A DNA stretch of 44,387 nucleotides from the NCBI RefSeq assembly GCF_002252475.1, contig NZ_NNRK01000019.1:1-44387 (forward strand). The letters run 5' to 3'. This DNA comes from Brucella rhizosphaerae (GTDB taxonomy: Bacteria > Pseudomonadota > Alphaproteobacteria > Rhizobiales > Rhizobiaceae). Below the pieces are notes generated by a model. It saw nothing but the letters and a program-made list of their open reading frames with translations. It made no database searches and was not told where the DNA came from. Below, piece after piece: positions 1-8,779 of this stretch; within the stretch, counting starts at the first letter, position 1; every line of letters starts with the position of its first letter. A program made the translations under genes and the position numbers.

Positions 1-19
1 TTTATGAGTCTACGCTCTA

Positions 20-1240
20 GTGCTTGATCTCTACAAGCAGATCCCGCCCACGCGCATCACCGATCTCTTGTTGGAAACGGATGCAGCGACTGGCTTCACG
101 GAAGCGTTCACGCATCTGCGCACCGGAGCGCCTTGCGCTGACCGGATCGGGCTGATGAACGTCATCCTTGCGGAGGGGGTCAATCTCGGCCTGCGCAAGA
201 TGGCCGACGCGACGAACACCCACACTTTCTGGGAGTTGATCCGCATAGGGCGATGGTATGTCGAAGGCGAAGCCTACGACCGGGCGCTGGCCAAGGTTGT
301 CGAAGCGCAAGCGGCGTTACCCATGGCCCGGTTTTGGGGCATGGGTACGTCGGCTTCGAGCGATGGTCAGTTCTTTGTCACCACAGAGCAAGGTGAGGCC
401 ATGAATATGGTCAACGCTAAATATGGCAATACCCCGGGCCTGAAAGCCTACAGTCATGTCTCGGATCAGTATGCGCCGTTCGCAACCCAGGTGATTCCTG
501 CAACGGCGAGCGAAGCTCCATACATCCTCGATGGTCTGCTTATGAACGATGCCGGTCGCAATATCCGCGAGCATTTCACCGACACGGGTGGCTTTACCGA
601 TCACGTATTTGCCGCATGTGCCATTCTCGGCTACCGCTTCGCCCCGCGGATCCGCGATCTTCCGTCCAAGCGGCTATATGCATTCAATCCTTCGTCCGCG
701 CCGACGCATTTGAAGACCTTGATTGGCGGAAAGATCAATCAGGCCATAATCGAGCGGAATTGGCCTGATATCTTGCGCATCGCCGCTACGATTGCCGCTG
801 GAAGCATCGCGCCCAGCCAAATCTTGCGTAAGCTCGCTTCCTATCCGCGGCAGAACGAACTGGCCACGGCCTTGCGCGAGGTCGGCCGCATCGAACGCAC
901 CCTGTTCATGATCGACTGGATTCTGGATGCCGATCTGCAACGCCGCGCCCAGATAGGGCTCAACAAGGGCGAGGCACATCACGCGCTGAAGCGGGCCATC
1001 AGCTTCCATCGCCGGGGCGAAATCCGCGATCGTTCCGCCGAAGGCCAGCACTACCGAATCGCTGGCATGAACCTGCTCGCGGCAATTATCATCTTCTGGA
1101 ACACCATGAAGCTGGGTGAAGTCGTCGCTAACCAGAAACGCGATGGAAAACTGATATCGCCCGATGTTCTGGCTCACGTCTCACCTCTCGGATGGGAGCA
1201 CATCAATCTCACCGGAGAATATCGCTGGCCAAAGTCTTAG
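20..1240 (+). pseudogene. tnpA: Tn3-family transposase, C-terminal fragment
   Basis: This is the catalytic and C-terminal part (about 400 residues) of a Tn3-family TnpA, an enzyme of about 980 residues that cuts and joins transposon ends in replicative transposition. It aligns by eye with the last 400 residues of the complete TnpA at 27506-30469: shared blocks are RITDLLLE, SSDGQ, HFTDTGG/HYVDTGG, YPRQN/FPRQN, GLNKGE/GLNKSE and the final PLGWxHI-LTGxYxW. A GTG at 20 opens the frame, but a TGA lies in frame at 5-7, so the N-terminal 60% is missing and the gene is not functional. The first 19 bases end in GCTCTA, like the IS630-type end at 5181-5186, so an IS630 insertion may have cut the gene (inference). 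One difference from the complete copy is GMG in place of GDG just before SSDGQ. The stop codon lies inside the transposon's right terminal repeat, as is usual. Confidence 0.9.
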
Positions 1241-1273
1241 CGTAGGATTCCGCCCCCTCCTGCAAACGACCCC
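1236..1273. repeat. Right terminal inverted repeat of a Tn5393-like Tn3 transposon
   Basis: Exactly 38 bp, read inward from the outer end as GGGGTCGTTTGCAGG... and closing with ...CTACGCTAAG. The GGGGTC start and GCTAAG close are the standard form of Tn3-family ends, and the sequence closely resembles the Tn5393 end as I remember it. It overlaps the transposase stop codon (1238-1240). The matching left end lies outside the window or is lost. Confidence 0.85.
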
Positions 1274-1713
1274 TTGCGCCCTCTCTGCCATCTTCAGCCG
1301 TTTGACCGAGGCCTGTCGTCCATTTGCCATTTTCGTAATCCCTGTTTGTTTCCTTGACCGGACAATGACGGAACGCCTCGTGCTCCGCAATGAGGGAATA
1401 CGCGCTTCAGATGTCACCTTCCACTCAGCTCAATCGCTCCTTTACTTCATCGAAGTTGAACAATATCGAAGCATTTGTATGGCTCTATTGCGCCAAATGG
1501 CGCAGAAACATAGAGAAAAATTTGTGTTTTCAGAAGGTTACGAGATGCTTGCGGTGCTCACCGTGTTCCGGTGCTGAGGTACTCCCCTGTTCTCCCGCTG
1601 CTCCTGGGATTATCAAGGGGTGTAATAGGAGAGCTTTCACGCGAGAAATTAAACTTTACGAGCCAACAATTCTGTTGCCGATCGGGAGTGTCCGGTCTTT
1701 TGTGTATTTGTGA
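1274..1713. other. Unassigned stretch between element remnants
   Basis: No convincing gene is seen: the open frames here are short, overlap in several phases and look like nothing I know. A short perfect inverted repeat (TGCGCCA, 2-bp gap, TGGCGCA) lies at 1489-1504. The sequence around 1685-1712 (TGTCCGGTC followed by a T/G-rich run) vaguely resembles an insertion-sequence end of the IS256 kind, but I cannot support that further. Confidence 0.4.
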
Positions 1714-1851
1714 AATGGTCCATGCTTCATTGAAAGCATCGAAGAGGCTCAGGAATTCGCTACACAATGGCTCTGGACGTATAACAACGAACGGCCCAAT
1801 ATGGGTATCGGCGGCATAACCCCTACACAGAAACTGAAAATGGCTGCGTAA
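1714..1851 (+). pseudogene. IS3-family transposase OrfB, C-terminal remnant
   Basis: The frame ending at TAA 1849-1851 encodes SIEEAQEFATQWLWTYNNER, then PNMGIGGITPTQKL and KMAA, the usual C-terminus of an IS3-family integrase-type transposase. About 45 codons remain; the catalytic DDE core is absent, so it is a remnant. The IS3 right end follows 8 bp after the stop. The upstream boundary is uncertain, because similarity fades before about 1726. Confidence 0.8.
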
Positions 1852-1858
1852 ATTCTAC

Positions 1859-1890
1859 TGTCGCACCCCGCTAAAAATGGGGGGATTACC
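1859..1890. repeat. Right end of the IS3-family remnant
   Basis: TGTCGCACCCCGC, then TAAAAATGGGGGGATTACC directly after the OrfB stop. The placement and the G-run/C-run composition fit an IS3-family terminal inverted repeat. The left end is not in the window. Confidence 0.6.
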
Positions 1891-1911
1891 CTCCCATGGA
1901 ACTTTAATACG

Positions 1912-2509
1912 TCAAGCTAAGAAACATGTGCAACGCAGCGAACGCTTACGGATCTCCTCCGCCCGTTCCCAACTCACATAACCTTCATGTGCATCCGGGA
2001 TCAGTGCCAGCCATTCATCACGTGTTTTGCGACGAATTCCAGACTGACCATCGTATCGGGGCACCGATCGACTCTTACCATACGCGTACGCGCCACCGTA
2101 GATCGGATTCGCAATCATTCTATGGATCGTTGCATAATTTGGCCTGCGCCAAATGACATCGCCATCAGTGCGCCTGACCGGCAGTTCCAAGCTCTGCTCA
2201 AGAAACCATAGCAGGGCTTGTCGTGCACTGCCAAGTTCGGCAACTTTATTAAACACAAGCGTGATGGCGTCCTGAGTACGCCGGTCGGGATCCTTCTCAA
2301 TCCTGTCCCCGGCCTTTATGAAACCGACCGGAACGTTGACGACGAGTTCACCGCGGCGAGCCTTCTCATAGCGGGCTGAAAGGGAACGCTGACGCAATAG
2401 GTCGAGCTCATACTCGTTGAGACGTAAGCGTACGCTGATCCCCACCTTCCAATTACGGTTCTGATTGTCGCATTAGACTTTTGAGATGATCAGGACGGAG
2501 TTTCTCCAT
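1912..2509 (-). pseudogene. Large serine recombinase, internally deleted
   Basis: The frame 2445-1912 encodes the middle of a resolvase/invertase-type large serine recombinase: [30 protein letters not shown], then a Recombinase-type domain with [14 protein letters not shown] and an EEIRKRS end. Upstream on the same strand, ATG at 2509 begins [18 protein letters not shown] and then a TAA. This matches the usual start of such recombinases, where the serine of the RQS motif is the nucleophile. The rest of the catalytic domain between RQS and RLRLNEYEL is missing, and the 3' end is cut by the IS3 remnant. I infer a gene inactivated by an internal deletion and truncated at its end. Confidence 0.75.
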
Positions 2510-2784
2510 GGACACTTGTGTGGTTGCCGTCCGTGATGCAAGAAGTTTCTTCTGGTGGGAGGTGTGATCGAGTGCGGTCTTGTGTCAGGCCTCAGTGTGC
2601 GGCATTCTTCAAGCCGCGCGGCCGGTATGGTGATCAGCGGATCAGCTCCCAATCTACATTCCGAGCTCGATGGCTCTACGTATCCAACTGGTTTCGCCGT
2701 TCCGGATCAATCGATCATGCGCCCATTCAGGTCGTCGTCTTCTCGCACCTCCTAACCGAACTTGACTTTGAAGGTCAGCGAATC

Positions 2785-3810
2785 TTACACTGCCTCGGCC
2801 AAGGCCGGATCTCTATAGTCTTCCATTTTTGTGAGCATGGCCCAAATCCCTCGCGCCATCTTGTTTGCCAGAGCGATAGCAACAAGCATTCGTGGCTTTC
2901 TCGTCAGCATCCTCGAAAGCCAGCTACCCGCCTTGGGCGGTTTGCGGCTTGCCCAATTCACCCGTGCCATTGCGCCTATGATTAACAGCCGGCGGATGTC
3001 AGCTTGACCTGCCTTGGAGATCCGCCCAAGCCGCTCTTTGCCACCAGATGAGAACTGTCTCGGGACTAGACCTAACCACGAAGCGAAGTCGCGGCCGCGC
3101 CGGAAGCTCTTGTTTGGTCGGCGCAAAGGCTTCGATGGCCACCGCAATCATCGGCCCGACGCCGGGCATCGTTTGAAGCCGTCGTGCTGACCTGCTGTGT
3201 TTAGCAAGCTCCGTGAGCTTGTTTGTTTTCTCGGCAATACGGACCGTCTTCTCACTGATCTGAGCAATCAAGTCACGGCACTCCTCCCGCACAATCAGGG
3301 CAAGTCAATCTCTGGATTATCGAGGATGATATCAATGCGCTTAATGTTTTCGATGCCAGGCGGAACGACTTGGCCGAATTCGTAGAGAGTAGCCCGCAAT
3401 GCGTTGATTAACTCAGTGCGTTGACGAACGACACGGTTCCGTGCCCTGAACAGTACTGCGTGCGCCTGTTGCTCGGGTGCCTTTGGTTCCACAAAGCGCA
3501 TCTCGGGTTGGCGCGCCGCAATGACGATGGCTTCCGCATCAGTTGCGTCGTTTTTCTGTCGCTTCACGAACGGGCGGACATACTGTGGTGCAATCAACTT
3601 TACGTCGTGACCGATTTTTGCCAGTTCGCGTGCCCAGTAATTGGCACTTCCGCAAGCTTCTAATACCACCAAGGCGGGTGGTTGAGTCGACATGAAGCGG
3701 AGAAACTGTCCCCGCGACAATTTCCTTCTAAATGCGACCTCGCCAATTACCGACGCGCCGTGAACCTGGAAAACATTCTTTGCTAAATCAACCCCGATAA
3801 TCGTATTCAT
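2785..3810 (-). pseudogene. IS110-family transposase broken by two frameshifts
   Basis: Three minus-strand frames join into one transposase of about 340 residues. ATG 3810 to 3295 gives the N-terminal RuvC-like DEDD domain (GVDLAKNVFQVHG, VLEACGSANYW, NDATDAEAI). Near 3295 a one-base shift moves the frame to REECRDLIAQISEKT...MPGVGPMIAV, the helical middle region. Near 3105 a second shift moves it to FRRGRDFASWLGLVPRQFSS...GRISKAGQADIRRLLI, the Tnp_2 (transposase_20) domain, ending at TAA 2787-2785. IS110 enzymes move elements without classical inverted repeats, guided by an RNA from the element. The two shifts make this copy inactive unless they are sequencing errors. Element boundaries could not be fixed; 2510-2784 probably holds one non-coding end. 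Confidence 0.85.
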
Positions 3811-3897
3811 TTTTCCTTCCTCTTCACTCGGTTGTAGGCATAGAACTCGTACATGTTACTATGCCGCAGGAGGAGGACGGCAACCACCCCATCTACA

Positions 3898-4139
3898 TTG
3901 GAGGTTCTACGAGTTGGTGGCGGAAGCTGCGGGAACCGAAAGTGGCCGGATGAGGTGAAGGCGCGGATTGTGGCAGAAACGCTGCTGCCTGGCGCTACGG
4001 TGAGTTCTGTTGCGCGTCGGCACGGTTTGCTTGCAAATCATGTATCGACGTGGCGGACTCTTGCGAAAAAGGGGCAGCTTGTGTTGCCTGCGCCAGAGGA
4101 TCCGGTGGAGTTTGCAACCTTAATGGTTGGGTCGACCAC
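3898..4139 (+). pseudogene. IS66-family OrfA (TnpA), 3'-truncated
   Basis: Residues WPDEVKARIVAETLLPGATV...VARRHGLLANHVSTWR are the helix-turn-helix (Transposase_8-like) of the small accessory protein OrfA of IS66 elements. The frame continues with LVLPAPEDPVEFATLMVG and is then cut by the IS630 element at the TA of 4140-4141, so the C-terminus and the downstream IS66 genes (tnpB, tnpC) are missing. The start is uncertain: TTG at 3898 gives the length typical of the family, while GTG at 3853 is also open. Confidence 0.75.
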
Positions 4140-4154
4140 TAGAGCGAATCCGTT

Positions 4155-4742
4155 TTATGTTGGGTCATAACCGCAAGCTGCAAAGTAGTTAGCGCACTCG
4201 GTTGGTTCGAACAATGTTATGACTTGGCCGACGGCATCCCACAGCGCTTCGACAGTGCGTTCGGCTTTTGCACGCAGATGTGCTTTGAGTTTCGAGAACG
4301 CCATCTCTATTGGGTTGAAATCGGGACTATAGGGCGGCAGATACCGTAGTTGCGCACCTGCCTCCTCAATCGCTTCTCGTATTCCGACAACCTTATGAGC
4401 AGGCAAATTGTCCATGATTACGATGTCACCGGGGGTCAGTGTCGGCACGAGCACTTGTTCGATATAAGCACGAAAGGCGTCGGCATTCATTGCACCATCC
4501 AGCACCATGGGTGCTGTCATGCCTGAGAGGCGGAGCGCACCGGTAAACGTCGTTGTTTTCCAGTGACCATGTGGGATGCCTGCGTGGCATCTTTCGCCTC
4601 GCGGGCTGCGCCCACGCAACCGCGCCATCTTCGTATTCAGGCCCGTTTCGTCGATAAAAACGAGCCTTTCAGGATCAAGCTCAAGCTGGCTTTCAAACCA
4701 CGCCTCACGCCTCCTCATTAGGTCTGGCTGTTCCTGCTCCAA
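4155..4742 (-). CDS. IS630-family transposase, OrfB (DDE catalytic part)
   Basis: The DDE domain of the IS630 transposase. Catalytic acidic residues are visible in order: VFIDETGLN (first Asp), [10 protein letters not shown] (second Asp) and [11 protein letters not shown] (final Glu). The C-terminus ([14 protein letters not shown]) is intact and ends at 4155, just inside the left terminal repeat. The frame has its own ATG at 4742, but this domain is most likely made as a fusion with OrfA after a -1 frameshift about 15-20 bases upstream. Without the HTH domain it would not be expected to bind the ends. Confidence 0.85.
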   Translation of the reverse strand: MEQEQPDLMRRREAWFESQLELDPERLVFIDETGLNTKMARLRGRSPRGERCHAGIPHGHWKTTTFTGALRLSGMTAPMVLDGAMNADAFRAYIEQVLVPTLTPGDIVIMDNLPAHKVVGIREAIEEAGAQLRYLPPYSPDFNPIEMAFSKLKAHLRAKAERTVEALWDAVGQVITLFEPTECANYFAACGYDPT

Positions 4743-5101
4743 TGCATGTGCGGTCTTTTTTTGTAAGTAAAGCCACGAGCCCGTAACCAGGTATTCAAAG
4801 CACTCCGCACAATCTGGAGGCTGCGCTCTTGAGCCAGACGGGCAACCATTTCGTTGAGCGTGACGTCTTTGCGCTCTTCAATCATACCCACGATAAAATC
4901 TTCATGGGCATCAAGTCTTGAACCGCGTCGTCGACCCGGACGCCGTGCTTCCAACTCACCATCGCGCGCACGAGAAACCCAGCGGATCGCTGTCGCTGCG
5001 GACACCCCGAACCGTACACCCGCATTGCGTGCCGACAATCCTTCGTTTGCAGCCTTCAAAACGCGTGATCGCAAATCACTGCTTAATGCTCGTCCCATCA
5101 A
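4718..5101 (-). CDS. IS630-family transposase, OrfA (DNA-binding part)
   Basis: The N-terminal half of an IS630 transposase. [20 protein letters not shown] begins a helix-turn-helix of the paired/homeodomain-like kind ([20 protein letters not shown]), a basic linker ([12 protein letters not shown]) follows, then a second helical domain. The natural protein joins this frame to the downstream DDE domain by ribosomal slippage at the A7G run at 4762-4755: the zero frame reads YKKRPHMHW and stops at 4718, while the -1 frame reads [15 protein letters not shown] and continues into OrfB. That junction sequence is what intact family members show, so the two frames probably form one functional enzyme. 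Confidence 0.85.
   Translation of the reverse strand: MMGRALSSDLRSRVLKAANEGLSARNAGVRFGVSAATAIRWVSRARDGELEARRPGRRRGSRLDAHEDFIVGMIEERKDVTLNEMVARLAQERSLQIVRSALNTWLRARGFTYKKRPHMHWSRNSQT
4755..4762 (-). promoter_or_regulatory. Probable -1 ribosomal frameshift site (A7G)
   Basis: On the minus strand the sequence TAC-AAA-AAA-AGA contains seven A residues followed by G. Slipping back one base at this run moves OrfA into the OrfB frame, giving [12 protein letters not shown]. Poly-A slippage sites at this position are established for several IS630 elements; function here is inferred from sequence. Confidence 0.65.
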
Positions 5102-5186
5102 AAGCCTCCATAACTGGAAACCTTGAATCAGACAGATCGCCGATTGTCACTTCAAAATCGATTCAGTGTTCAAAGGATATGCTCTA

Positions 5187-5418
5187 GGTTTCATCGACGT
5201 TCCATTTTCGAGAAACTTGGCGTTTCTTGCGGTTGAAGCGATCAAGCAACTTTGGACTGAAATATTGCGTCCAACGGTGGACTGTCGAATGGTCGAGATC
5301 AATACCGCGTTCAGCCATCATTTCCTTCAAATCGCGCAAGCTCAGATTGTAGGAAAGGTACCACCCACCGCACACAAAGTAAGATTACTGACTTATCGAA
5401 ATGACGGCCCTTGAACAT
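5187..5418 (-). pseudogene. IS6-family transposase, N-terminal remnant with 4-bp duplication
   Basis: ATG at 5418 begins MFKGRHFDKSVILLCVRW, the usual start of an IS6/IS26-type transposase. The frame then breaks: GTGG is present twice in tandem (GCGGTGGGTGGTACC). After skipping four bases the normal frame resumes with WYLSYNLSLRDLKEMMAERG, DHSTVHRW and KWNVDET, where the family would continue with the first catalytic Asp region (DETY). The IS630 element lies exactly at the TA of that next TAC codon. The gene has therefore lost its catalytic domain and carries a frameshift. Confidence 0.8.
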
Positions 5419-5467
5419 CACATAATCCCGGCTTGCTTGAAAACCGGATCATACATCAGCGATCGTT

Positions 5468-5490
5468 GACGAAAAGTTTGCAACAGATGG
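5468..5490. repeat. Terminal end of the IS6 remnant
   Basis: On the minus strand, CCATCTGTTGCAAACTTTTC resembles IS6-family terminal repeats (GG-CTGTTGCAAA core). It lies about 50 bp upstream of the IS6 transposase start, as expected. The other end is lost. Confidence 0.55.
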
Positions 5491-5605
5491 GGTATTCGGC
5501 TTGAGCCCATCCCCGGAGGTTGGATGCAGGGGTGCTGCGCTTCGAGCTGATGATAAAACGTGGTCTGTTTGGAACAGCCACAAGCATCAGGAAAGGAAGC
5601 GCAGC

Positions 5606-6643
5606 ATGAAACATTATGCCGGATTGGACGTCTCGTTAAAAGAGATCTCGATATGCGTCCTGGACGAAGCGGGTACGATCTGCCGCGAGATCAAAGTCCC
5701 CAGCCACCCGGATGACCTCGTTCAAACCTTGAAGAATCCCGCGTGGCAATTCGTTCGGATCGGACTTGAAGCCGGGCCGTTGTCGCAATGGCTATTCAGC
5801 GGATTGGCGGCGGCGGGCTTGCCGGCGACTTGCATTGAGACCCGACATGCGAAGGCATTCCTGAAAGCGCAGGTGAACAAAACCGATCGTAACGATGCGC
5901 GCGGCATCGCGCAGATGATGCGGGTCAGCCTGTTCCGGCCCGTGCATGTCAAGACGTTGGCGAGCCAGCATCGCCGGGCGCTGCTGACAGCCCGCAAATT
6001 GCTGCAGGAAAAAGCCATCGCCATCGAGAACGACATCCGTGGCTTGCTGCGCAACTTTGGGCTCAAGGTTGGCATCGTTGGAACGGTAGGGTTCGACGAT
6101 CGTATCCATGAGCTTGTTGACGATACACCGGACCTCGGCGAGATCATGGAGCCTTTGCTGGCGGCACGGCAAAAGCTGCGAGAAACATTCACGGCTCTTC
6201 ACCGCAAGCTGCTGTCGATCGTCCGGGAAGACGAGACCTGCCGACGTTTGATGACGATTCCCGGTATCGGTCCGGTTACCTCGCTTGCGTTCACCAGCAC
6301 TATCGATGTCCCGGCGCGCTTCAGCAACTCCCGTGCCGTCGGCCCGGCACTGGGATTGACGCCGGTGCTCAACCAATCTGGCGAGAGCCATCGCGTTGGT
6401 CGCGTTTCCCTGTGCGGTGATGGCATGATGCGGGCCCTGCTCTACGAAGCGGCCCAGGTCATGTTGAGCCGGGTGAAGAAATGGTCATGGCTGAAAGCCT
6501 GGGCGATGAACGTCGCCAAACGGCGCGGACGGCAAAAGGCCATCGTTGCACTCGCACGCCGGCTGGCGGTGATCATGCATCGCATGTGGAGCGATGGCAC
6601 CGAATTTCGCTGGACAAGGGAAAGCATGTCCGCAGCTGTCTGA
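5606..6643 (+). CDS. IS110-family transposase, apparently intact
   Basis: 345 residues from ATG 5606 (the frame is open further upstream, but MKHYAGLDVSLKEIS is the family start and GGAAAGG lies upstream). The N-terminal DEDD RuvC-like domain shows GLDVS (Asp 8), IGLEAGP (Glu) and KTDRNDARGIAQM (two Asp). A helical region follows, then the C-terminal Tnp_2 domain with MTIPGIGPVTSLAF and ALGLTPVLNQSGES, containing the serine needed by the family. IS110 recombinases work with a structured RNA made from a non-coding end of the element. The about 115 bp upstream (5491-5605) and 250 bp downstream (6644-6891) have no genes and could contain it. This is the only complete IS110 gene in the window and differs from the broken one at 2785-3810. 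Confidence 0.9.
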   Translation: MKHYAGLDVSLKEISICVLDEAGTICREIKVPSHPDDLVQTLKNPAWQFVRIGLEAGPLSQWLFSGLAAAGLPATCIETRHAKAFLKAQVNKTDRNDARGIAQMMRVSLFRPVHVKTLASQHRRALLTARKLLQEKAIAIENDIRGLLRNFGLKVGIVGTVGFDDRIHELVDDTPDLGEIMEPLLAARQKLRETFTALHRKLLSIVREDETCRRLMTIPGIGPVTSLAFTSTIDVPARFSNSRAVGPALGLTPVLNQSGESHRVGRVSLCGDGMMRALLYEAAQVMLSRVKKWSWLKAWAMNVAKRRGRQKAIVALARRLAVIMHRMWSDGTEFRWTRESMSAAV

Positions 6644-6891
6644 ACAGACTGACGGGAAGGAGATGATAAAGTTCCGCCTGCCGGTGGAAAGACGTCCTTC
6701 GCGGGACGATGGATGAGGTGAGTTCGCTTGGGTTCTTGTATCGATCGCATCATCGCGGTCAGGACGCGCAACAGATTGGGCCGCCTCATTCTACTGATCC
6801 CATAATGGGAGGGCCAAAGAGCCGATCCCGAAGAGAAGCAAGGGCCCGCGAAAGACGTTAATCACCAGCCGAGCGGAAAGCTCGAAAGCGC

Positions 6892-7458
6892 TTGACCTCA
6901 ACACGCCGAATAGAGAAGTTCCCTCCATCCTGGCTCCTTTTGACCTACAAGGTCCCACCCGAGCCGGCCGCCAAGCGCATCGCGTTATGGCGCCGGCTCA
7001 AGGGCATGGGCGCGGTCTATCTGCAGAACGGCGTGTGCCTCCTGCCGAAGACCGACGATCATGTCCGACGGCTCAAGATGCTGGAGAACGACGTGGCGGA
7101 GATGGGCGGTGAAGCCGTGATCCTGGAAACAGTCGCCCTCGACCGCGCCCAGGAAGACAAGGTGATCAACCGCTTCAAGGCCGATCGCGACGAGCAGTAT
7201 CGTGAGTTCCTTGGCCGCTGCGCCGATTTCGAGGCCGAGATCGCCAAGGAGATCGCGATCAACAAGTTCACCTATGCCGAACTGGAGGAAGAGGACACAG
7301 ACCTCAAGAAGCTTCAGGGATGGCTCGAGAAGATTAGCAAGCTCGACTTTTACGGCGCGACATTGGCCGAAGAGGCCTCAGAGCGGCTGCGCGCCTGCGA
7401 GGCGCTGCTCGACAGCTATGCCCAGCGCGTCTTCGACGCCCACGACGAGAACCGCTGA
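6892..7458 (+). CDS. ChrB N-terminal-domain-like protein
   Basis: 188 residues from a TTG at 6892; no better start is visible. The opening WLLLTYKVPPEPAAKRIALW, RRLKGMGAVYLQNGVCLLP matches the N-terminal domain of ChrB-type proteins, which in some bacteria regulate or support chromate resistance. The rest is a charged, helical, coiled-coil-prone tail (DKVINRFKADRDEQYREFLG onward, to ALLDSYAQRVFDAHDENR). The C-terminal ChrB domain of full-length ChrB is absent. The stop is 1 bp from the ATG of the MFS transporter, so the two are almost certainly translated from one message. I infer that it helps regulate or assist that transporter; chromate as substrate is not shown. Confidence 0.7.
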   Translation: MTSTRRIEKFPPSWLLLTYKVPPEPAAKRIALWRRLKGMGAVYLQNGVCLLPKTDDHVRRLKMLENDVAEMGGEAVILETVALDRAQEDKVINRFKADRDEQYREFLGRCADFEAEIAKEIAINKFTYAELEEEDTDLKKLQGWLEKISKLDFYGATLAEEASERLRACEALLDSYAQRVFDAHDENR

Positions 7459-7459
7459 A

Positions 7460-8698
7460 ATGAGCGACCAGGCCGGGAAGCCAACAATCACCGTCGAAAA
7501 AACGTCTTCTGCCGAAACCCGTCGCGGTATTCCGGCAGGCATCTGGGCGCTAGGCTTCGTCTCCCTGCTGATGGACACCTCCTCGGAAATGATTCATGCG
7601 CTGCTACCCGTCTATATGGTGGCGGTGCTCGGTACGTCGGCGCTGGCCGTCGGCATCATCGAGGGGATTGCCGAAGCAACCGCCTCGATCACCAAAGTGT
7701 TTTCAGGCGCGCTTAGCGATTGGCTTGGCAAACGTAAGTTCCTTGCAGTTCTCGGTTATGGCCTTGCCGCCTTCACCAAGCCGATCTTTCCTCTGGCTTC
7801 TTCGCTCGACTGGCTGATCGCAGCCCGCTTTATCGATCGGGTCGGAAAGGGCATTCGCGGCGCACCGCGTGACGCGCTCGTCGCCGATATCGCGCCGCCG
7901 GAGCTGCGCGGCGCGAGCTTCGGCCTGCGCCAGTCGCTCGATACGATCGGAGCTTTTGTCGGGCCGCTCCTCGCTATCGGTCTGATGTGGCTCACCGCGG
8001 ATCACTTCCAAACGGTTTTCTGGATCGCTGTCATTCCGGCGTGTGTGTCCTTGGTGCTCATCATCGTCGCCGTCAGGGAGCCGGAGCGCCCGAAGGCATT
8101 GCGCAAGGTTCGGATGCCCTTGCGACGTGAGGAACTGCGCCGTTTGGATGCTGTTTACTGGTGGGTCGTGGTGATTGCCGCGGTCTTCAAGCTGGCTCGA
8201 TTCAGCGAAGCGTTTCTCGTCCTCCGCGCGCAATCGATAGGCCTGCCGCTCGCGCTGATTCCGGTTGTGATGGTCGTCATGAGCCTCACCTATTCGCTCT
8301 CGGCCTATCCGATTGGCATCCTGTCTGATCGCATGGACAAGGTGATGATCCTGATCGTCGGACTGGTTCTGCTGGTTCTGGCAGATGTCGTGCTGGCGTT
8401 TGCGTCCAGCATTGTCGCGGTCGCAATTGGCGTCGTACTCTGGGGCCTTCACATGGGCTTCACCCAGGGCCTGCTTTCGACGCTTGTCGCCGAGACCGCG
8501 CCGTCGGAACTGCGCGGTACCGCCTTCGGCATGTTCAACCTGATCTGCGGTTTGGCCCTACTCGCCGCCAGCATCATCGCGGGAATCTTGTGGGATGCTG
8601 CCGGACCCCAGGGGACATTTCTGGCGGGCGCGGGCTTCGCGACGCTGACCGTACTGGGGTCTCTATGCTTTCGAGGACGACTAAAGTCAAAATATTGA
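7460..8698 (+). CDS. MFS transporter
   Basis: 412 residues from ATG 7460, which lies 1 bp after the stop of the ChrB-like gene (the frame is open further upstream but overlaps that gene). About 12 hydrophobic segments are visible. The loop after the second segment has the MFS motif A (GALSDWLGKRKF), and the next conserved loop reads RVGKGIRGAPRDALVAD. The second half has a weaker motif-A equivalent (GILSDRMDK). The family moves small solutes, drugs or ions across the inner membrane by proton exchange. The substrate cannot be read from sequence; linkage to a ChrB-like protein suggests an oxyanion or toxic-compound exporter (inference). Confidence 0.85.
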   Translation: MSDQAGKPTITVEKTSSAETRRGIPAGIWALGFVSLLMDTSSEMIHALLPVYMVAVLGTSALAVGIIEGIAEATASITKVFSGALSDWLGKRKFLAVLGYGLAAFTKPIFPLASSLDWLIAARFIDRVGKGIRGAPRDALVADIAPPELRGASFGLRQSLDTIGAFVGPLLAIGLMWLTADHFQTVFWIAVIPACVSLVLIIVAVREPERPKALRKVRMPLRREELRRLDAVYWWVVVIAAVFKLARFSEAFLVLRAQSIGLPLALIPVVMVVMSLTYSLSAYPIGILSDRMDKVMILIVGLVLLVLADVVLAFASSIVAVAIGVVLWGLHMGFTQGLLSTLVAETAPSELRGTAFGMFNLICGLALLAASIIAGILWDAAGPQGTFLAGAGFATLTVLGSLCFRGRLKSKY

Positions 8699-8779
8699 AT
8701 TGAACCCGATGATTCAGCCAAATAAAGTAAAAATGCGGAATTCCCTATGCGGATACCGAATCACAACATCGGAAACAAA

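Larger units (their letters stand above)
4140..5186. mobile_element. IS630-family insertion sequence
   Basis: About 1.05 kb, carrying two overlapping transposase frames. The ends are imperfect inverted repeats: TAGAGCGAATCCG at 4140-4152, and TAGAGCATATCC read on the minus strand from 5186. Each end is bounded by a TA dinucleotide (4140-4141, 5185-5186), as expected because IS630/Tc1-mariner elements insert at and duplicate TA. The left flank is an IS66 fragment and the right flank an IS6 fragment, so the two flanks were not originally one target. Recombination or deletion between two IS630 copies is the simplest explanation (inference). Confidence 0.85.

Noticed and set aside
1164..1819. Several overlapping short frames after the Tn3 remnant
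   Set aside because: They overlap in different phases, have no ribosome-binding sites and match nothing except the IS3 tail, which is in another phase.
7703..8452. 249-codon minus-strand frame
   Set aside because: Antisense to the MFS transporter, with shadow-like composition and no motifs.
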